37,904 nt of DNA from an uncultured cyanobacterium (lineage in GTDB: Bacteria > Cyanobacteriota > Cyanobacteriia > Cyanobacteriales > FACHB-T130): the NCBI GenBank assembly GCA_936920195.1, contig CAKZHE010000066.1:1-37904 (forward strand), given 5' to 3'. A program made the translations under genes and the position numbers. Shown here one piece after another: positions 33,461 through 37,904 of the stretch. The notes beneath the pieces were generated by a model. That model had not been told where the DNA came from, did not search any database, and worked only from the letters and a program-made list of their open reading frames with translations. The number at the start of each line of letters is the position of its first letter. Position 1 is the stretch's first letter.

Positions 33461-34618
33461 ATGAATCAAGCACCTAGCCTTCTCCCTTTGACGATTGCCC
33501 CCGCCCAAATCCTGCGCGGTGACAAAATCCTGGCTTCAGCGGGAAGCACTATTGCCCGTTTGGGAACTTCCCCCTTAATTATAGGTGGCGATCGCGCTCT
33601 CCAGGCGATCGCGCCAATTTTATCTCCCATCCTCGCCCAACATTCTCTCCCCATCGCTACCGCTCAGGTGAGTGAATGCAGCGAAGCCACATTAGGGGAA
33701 TTGCGCCAAGCCGTCAGCACCCATCAAGCGAATTTGATTATCGGTACTGGGGGAGGCAAAGCCCTAGATGCGGCAAAGTTGCTCGCCCATCAGTGCGGAT
33801 TGCCCATCGTGACTATTCCTACCTCGGCTGCCACCTGTGCGGCGTGGACAGCCTTAGCTAATATTTATTCTCCGGAGGGAGCATTTCTCTACGATGTCAC
33901 TTTGTCGCGCTGTCCTGACCTATTGGTGCTAGATTATAGTTTGATTGCCACTGCTCCCCAACGGACTTTAGTTGCGGGGATTGGGGATGCGATCGCCAAA
34001 TGGTACGAAGCCTCAGTTAGTAGCGGTACATCGGAACAAACTCTAATTATTGCAGCGGTTCAACAAGCCAGAATCCTGCGCGATATCCTTTTCCAAAAAT
34101 CTGCTGCTGCCTTGGAAGCTCCCGGCAGCACCATTTGGCAAGAAGTTGTTGATGCCACGGTGTTACTCGCCGGAGTAATTGGGGGAATTGGGGGAGCGCA
34201 ATGTCGTACTGTTGCCGCCCATGCCGTTCACAATGGATTAACCCATATTCCTGCCAGTCATGGCACATTGCACGGGGAAAAAGTCGCTTTCGGAATTTTG
34301 GTGCAATTGCGGTTAGAAGAAATGATTCTTGGCAACCAACTTGCCGCCGCTGCCAGACAACAATTACTGAAATTTTATAGCGAAATTGGTTTGCCCCAAA
34401 CTTTAGACGATTTAGGTTTAGGCAACATCACCCTAGGAGAATTGCGCCAAGCCGCCGAAATTGCCACCGCCCCCAATTCTGACATTCATCGTTTACCTTT
34501 TACCGTCATTCCCGATCAATTAATGGCAGCGACAATTTCTACCACTGTTCCTGCCGATGCCATTCGCTATCCAGCGGGGAATAGTTGCAGCGGTTCTCAA
34601 TTGGAGGACGCAAAATAA
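33461..34618 (+). CDS. GldA-like iron-containing alcohol dehydrogenase
   Basis: This is a predicted NAD-dependent metal dehydrogenase (385 aa) of the glycerol dehydrogenase / glycerol-1-phosphate dehydrogenase group. NAD-binding NLIIGTGGGKALDAAKLLAH (GGGK near 97-100) is followed by IPTSAATCAAWTALANIYSP. The metal ligands D176 (GIGDAIAKW), H254 (VAAHAVHNG) and H271 (GTLHGEK) match the three known GldA positions. The ATG at 33461 puts the usual LTIAPAQILRGDKILASAG start near the N-terminus. Upstream in-frame starts at 33395 (GTG) and 33428 are less likely. Whether the substrate is glycerol or another hydroxy compound is not decided by sequence. Confidence 0.85.
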   Translation: MNQAPSLLPLTIAPAQILRGDKILASAGSTIARLGTSPLIIGGDRALQAIAPILSPILAQHSLPIATAQVSECSEATLGELRQAVSTHQANLIIGTGGGKALDAAKLLAHQCGLPIVTIPTSAATCAAWTALANIYSPEGAFLYDVTLSRCPDLLVLDYSLIATAPQRTLVAGIGDAIAKWYEASVSSGTSEQTLIIAAVQQARILRDILFQKSAAALEAPGSTIWQEVVDATVLLAGVIGGIGGAQCRTVAAHAVHNGLTHIPASHGTLHGEKVAFGILVQLRLEEMILGNQLAAAARQQLLKFYSEIGLPQTLDDLGLGNITLGELRQAAEIATAPNSDIHRLPFTVIPDQLMAATISTTVPADAIRYPAGNSCSGSQLEDAK

Positions 34619-34619
34619 T

Positions 34620-35200
34620 ATGTCCGTAGTCCTTGATGTTTTTATCAAATGCGTTGAAGCTGTTCGGCAGGGAGAATTAATTGAATCAGTCAGTACAAAA
34701 GATAAAGAGTTTCACTTCCAAAACTGGTTTCAAAAGCGATTAGAATCCTTAAACTTATTTTTTGAAACATCAGGGCGGAATACTTATCCAGACTTTCGGA
34801 TGGTCAATTCTGCGGATGGTTTTGAAGTCAAAGGTTTAGCATGGCCTGGAAGAGAAAAAGATATGGAGATATAATGATTCGAGATCGCAAAATGTATGTA
34901 GCTCCTACTCCATTTGCGATCGCAGAAGGAACAACTGGTTTAATAACTTTAATTCTTCCTAAAAATATAGAAGTCAATCGACCGTTTCAGCAAGTAGGTG
35001 AATTGGTGCGAATTGAAACCAGCGAAATTGTAGTTGGGTATAAATTCGATTTGCGTACTAATGAACTGACTGCGGAAAAAGTTCCTAATCCAACTGCGGG
35101 AACTTGTCATCGATTCAATGCCTATCGCCTCATTAGTCAATCAACAAAGTCGGTATCAATGTCGATTGCTTCTGTTGAAGAGGATGAGGAGGAAGAATGA
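34620..35200 (+). pseudogene. PD-(D/E)XK restriction endonuclease, frame-disrupted
   Basis: Two overlapping frames share one protein. Frame 1 (34620-34874) reads MSVVLDVFIKCVEAVRQGEL and has a PD-(D/E)XK core: YPDFR (P57, D58) and FEVKGLAWPGR (E69-V-K71). It then ends at a TAA. Frame 2 continues from about 34866 with YGDIMIRDRKMYVAPTPFAI, VNRPFQQVGELVRIETSEIV and PNPTAGTCHRFNAYRLISQS, and stops at 35200. The two halves join at GREK/YGDI, and the middle of the expected nuclease seems lost by a deletion with frameshift. Its stop overlaps the ATG of the methyltransferase gene (ATGA). It probably encodes no active enzyme. Confidence 0.75.
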
Positions 35201-37299
35201 AAGCAGTTGAGCCACCAAAGTTGATTAATAAAACTATTCAAAAACAGGCAATTGAGTCCGATTTCCCAATTATTGAAGTAAGTAAACTGGCAGAAAAAGA
35301 AAGCTGGCGAAAAGAGATTAATCGTCCAATTTATCATATTCATAAATGGTGGGCAAAGCGGTTAGGATCGGTTTTAAGAGCAATGATTATCGGGGCTTTA
35401 ACTCCCGAAAAATTTAATATTTGGGAAAACTTTTATACAAAACAAAACTTTCGAGATAAAATTGTTCTTGACCCCTTTATGGGTAGTGGCACAACCCTGG
35501 GAGAGTCACTGAAATTAGGTTGCAAAATAGTGGGTTGTGATATTAACCCAGTTAGCACTTTTATGGTGCGGCAGGCATTAACTAGAGTGAGCGATCGCGA
35601 ATTGCAAATAACCTTCGCTCAAGTTGAGCAAGAAGTTGCCCAAGAAATTCAAACCTATTATCAAACAAGAGATCCAGAAACCGATGAATTGATTCCGGTT
35701 TTGTATTACTTCTGGGTGAAAGTTGTCACTACTCCAGAACAAGAATCTATCCCCTTATTTTCAAATTATGTCTTTGCCAAAAATGCTTACCCCAACAAGA
35801 AACCAAAATCGCAAATAATCTGCCCTACCTGCTGGCAAATCATTGTAGATCGTTTTGACACAACCTATATTCTTTGTCCTCACTGCCAGACTGAATTCAA
35901 TCCGCAACAAGGTACTGCGAAAGGACAGTATGTAACATCTCCTTCTGGTAAACGTTACAAGATCAAAAACCTAATTCAAGAACAACATCATCCCCCAGCA
36001 CATCGGATGTATGCGATGCTCGCCCTGCGTGCCAATGGGGAGAAAATTTATCTGCCAGTAAAAGAGCCAGACTTAGCACTTTTTCGCGATGCCACTCACC
36101 GATTAGCCTTAGAAAATCTTCCCTTACCAACCATGTTTGTTCGGGCTGGTCAAAATACGGATCAAGCTAGAGGATACAATTATTTTCAATGGCGAGACTT
36201 TTTCAACGATCGTCAACTTTTATGTTTGGGATTATTGCTGCGGGCAATTCTAAAGATTGAAAATCAAACTATTCAAGAACAATTCATTTGTCTATTTTCC
36301 AGCACTTTAGAATTTAATAATCTATTTTGTAGTTTTAAAGGCGAAGGAACGGGGGCAGTTAGACATATATTTTCTCACCATATTTTGAAGCCAGCCCGCA
36401 CCCCTTTAGAAAACTCGATTTGGGGAACGGATAAAAGTAGCGGTACATTTGCGAGCCTCTTTACCTCTCGATTAATGCCAGCGAAACGCTATCTAGATTT
36501 CCCTTTTGAACTTGACGATCAAAAAGACTTATTTGGTAATAGTGTTGGCACGACAAAGGTTGTTGTCAGTGAACCAATCAATGTTTCTGTCGTTGAATCA
36601 TGGGCGGAATTTGTTGGTAGCAATCAGGCTGGAATAGTTCTCAATGGCAGTAGCGATTCTCTCCCAATTCCAGATGCAGTTGTTGATGCTGTGATTACCG
36701 ATCCTCCCTACTTTGATTTTGTCAATTACAGTGAATTGAGCGATTTCTTTTTTGCTTGGCTTGCACCAATATTGAAAGAGCGATATCCATTTTTTAGGTG
36801 TGAAGATTCGGCTCATATTGGTGAGGTTCAACATCATAATCCGCGCTTTTTCGCCCAGCAGTTAAGTCAGGTTTTTAGGGAATGCTCCAGAGTTTTGAAA
36901 GCAGATGGATTGCTGATCTTTAGTTTCCATCATTCACGCTCGGAGGGATGGGCGGCAATTTATGAGGCTGTTATCAATTCAGGGTTTAAAATAGTAGCCG
37001 CCCATCCAGTTTATGCTGAAATGAAGGTAGCCAGTCCGAAAAATGGGGCGACAGAACCGATTAGCATTGATGCTATTTTAGTCTGCCGCAAAAATCAACA
37101 AAATTTAAGTTCAGATATTGATCTTATTGAGGCTAGAAAAAAAGCAGAGAAACTGGTAAAAATGATTGAATCTGCTAAAATCAAACTATCTAGGGCTGAT
37201 AAGTTTGTGATTTCAGCCTCTCAATTATTGGTAGCCATATCCAATCAAACCATGTCTTTTGAAGATGTAAATTTGCTCCTTCAGTCTTGTAATTTTTGA
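35197..37299 (+). CDS. DNA methyltransferase, DUF1156-like
   Basis: This is a 700-aa predicted N6-adenine or N4-cytosine DNA methyltransferase. The N-terminus ESWRKEINRPIYHIHKWWAK followed by RLGSVLRAMIIGAL matches the DUF1156 module. SAM motif I is LDPFMGSGTTLGES (D92-T100). A zinc-ribbon-like CPTC (209-212) and CPHC (227-230) lie in the middle, and the catalytic motif IV is ITDPPYFDFVNYSELSDFF (D502-Y505). The order (I, long insert, IV) fits an alpha-like layout. It overlaps the broken nuclease gene by four bases, so it was the modification half of a restriction-modification system. The recognition sequence cannot be read. Confidence 0.88.
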   Translation: MKAVEPPKLINKTIQKQAIESDFPIIEVSKLAEKESWRKEINRPIYHIHKWWAKRLGSVLRAMIIGALTPEKFNIWENFYTKQNFRDKIVLDPFMGSGTTLGESLKLGCKIVGCDINPVSTFMVRQALTRVSDRELQITFAQVEQEVAQEIQTYYQTRDPETDELIPVLYYFWVKVVTTPEQESIPLFSNYVFAKNAYPNKKPKSQIICPTCWQIIVDRFDTTYILCPHCQTEFNPQQGTAKGQYVTSPSGKRYKIKNLIQEQHHPPAHRMYAMLALRANGEKIYLPVKEPDLALFRDATHRLALENLPLPTMFVRAGQNTDQARGYNYFQWRDFFNDRQLLCLGLLLRAILKIENQTIQEQFICLFSSTLEFNNLFCSFKGEGTGAVRHIFSHHILKPARTPLENSIWGTDKSSGTFASLFTSRLMPAKRYLDFPFELDDQKDLFGNSVGTTKVVVSEPINVSVVESWAEFVGSNQAGIVLNGSSDSLPIPDAVVDAVITDPPYFDFVNYSELSDFFFAWLAPILKERYPFFRCEDSAHIGEVQHHNPRFFAQQLSQVFRECSRVLKADGLLIFSFHHSRSEGWAAIYEAVINSGFKIVAAHPVYAEMKVASPKNGATEPISIDAILVCRKNQQNLSSDIDLIEARKKAEKLVKMIESAKIKLSRADKFVISASQLLVAISNQTMSFEDVNLLLQSCNF

Positions 37300-37382
37300 A
37301 TGGTAGTTTTTGGTCAATTAGTCTATTTTATAAATTACCTAAAGTTGATTTTACTATTTTCATGGCTGCGATCGCATCCCCT

Positions 37383-37705
37383 TCATCCTAATTCCAGAGT
37401 AGTCACAGCAAAAATATTTTGCCAATTAATATTTGGTTTCTCCCCTTTATACATTCGCACGCATTCAAACATCGTTTTCATTTGATAACTTTCAACCAAA
37501 GCGATCGCAGACTGATTAATATTGGGAACATCCAGATAAATAGTGCCACCTTCAGCATAAGTAGCTAAGGCTAATAATAACTTGGTCGCTAAATCTTGAT
37601 TCTCTGCAAATAGCGGCGCAATTTTAAAGCCATCTGTCACTTTTCTAATTACTCCATAACCTACCAAATTGCCATCATTGATAATCCCATAACCTTTGCC
37701 GTTAG
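37383..37705 (-). pseudogene. GNAT acetyltransferase fragment cut by a repeat
   Basis: The minus strand reads GKGYGIINDGNLVGYGVIRK then VTDGFKIAPLFAENQDLATK, YLDVPNINQSAIALVESYQM and KTMFECVRMYKGEKPNINWQ. This looks like the second half of a GNAT N-acetyltransferase (as in YitH-like and two-domain types). The N-terminal acetyl-CoA-binding half is missing. Reading upstream, the frame enters a repeat (GTAGGGTGGGTTACGC near 37706-37721) and meets a stop. The frame is truncated at or near the repeat, so a repeat insertion or deletion probably broke it. An ATG at 37667 would give only 94 residues. Confidence 0.6.
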
Positions 37706-37837
37706 TAGGGTGGGTTACGCTAGCTTAAGCTTAAACCCTCAATCCGACAGGGGTTAAAACTAGGCTGTTGACTTTGTGAGTTTTTGAGCAATTTTATTCA
37801 TTCAATAACCGTGTCCGATTTGTCTGCCCCCTTTGAA

Positions 37838-37904
37838 CTGGTTCCTAGGCTCTGCCTGGGAACCGAATCGCGAGGCTCTGCCTCGCTTTGTCATCCGAGG
37901 CAGA
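37838..37904. repeat. Nested palindromic repeat element, copy 2 (cut by window end)
   Basis: GTTCCTAGGCTCTGCCTGGG through TTTGTCATCCGAGGCAGA repeats the left half of the element at 5363-5427 with few changes. The window ends inside the right half, so its full structure is not seen. Confidence 0.9.

Noticed and set aside
34557-34619. Earlier start for the nuclease at 34557
   Set aside because: It overlaps the end of the dehydrogenase gene in another frame. The ATG at 34620, one base after the dehydrogenase stop codon, gives a natural N-terminus.
37300-37485. 61-codon plus-strand frame after the methyltransferase
   Set aside because: It overlaps the GNAT fragment on the other strand and has no features of its own.

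Overview
The window looks like chromosomal DNA of a filamentous or otherwise repeat-rich cyanobacterium. The evidence is the many GCGATCGC (HIP1) octamers, a FurA with the five-cysteine pattern of the Anabaena protein, a pyruvate kinase carrying the extra C-terminal PEP-utilising domain common in cyanobacteria, a PEP-CTERM surface protein, secreted pentapeptide-repeat proteins, and several families of small palindromic or tandem repeats between genes. The species cannot be named from the sequence alone.

Layout. 1-1450: a heptamer tandem repeat runs up to the start of ureG, followed by a MarR regulator and a long perfect hairpin. 1451-8992 (mostly minus strand): GT4 glycosyltransferase, MFS transporter, recO, deoC, tRNA-Trp, rplS, CPBP-type membrane protease, clpS and an RluE-like pseudouridine synthase. 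9039-12504 (plus strand): PRMT-like methyltransferase, furA with two Fur-box-like repeats in front, a decayed histidine kinase on the opposite strand, and bioB. 12620-17005: rlpA, a decayed locus carrying a small terminal-inverted-repeat element, a secreted hypothetical protein and pyk. 17129-21429 (minus strand): a tight cell-surface cluster of a secreted hypothetical protein, a PEP-CTERM protein, an O-antigen-ligase-like polymerase and a pentapeptide protein. 21778-24483 (minus strand): a second secreted pentapeptide protein, a small two-gene pair whose first gene has a premature stop, an NfeD-like OB-fold protein and a cysteine-dioxygenase-like cupin.

24703-30166 (plus strand) is the most unusual part: a three-gene cassette. 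It encodes a soluble P-loop ATPase with an N-terminal helical (HTH-like) module, a large ATPase anchored by a Gly/Ala-rich membrane region and ending in a winged helix, and an envelope protein that joins a solute-binding-like domain to an OmpA-like peptidoglycan-binding domain. It reads as a transmembrane NTPase signalling or conflict system, but its function is unknown.

30269-37904: secA, a GldA-like metal-dependent dehydrogenase, and a restriction-modification locus. In that locus the PD-(D/E)XK nuclease gene is broken while the DUF1156-like DNA methyltransferase is intact. A truncated GNAT acetyltransferase follows, and the window ends inside a second copy of the palindromic repeat seen at 5363-5464.

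Housekeeping functions (protein export, ribosome, proteolysis, glycolysis, biotin and urease maturation) are mixed with small repeats and at least four decayed genes. Repeat spread and gene erosion appear active in this genome.
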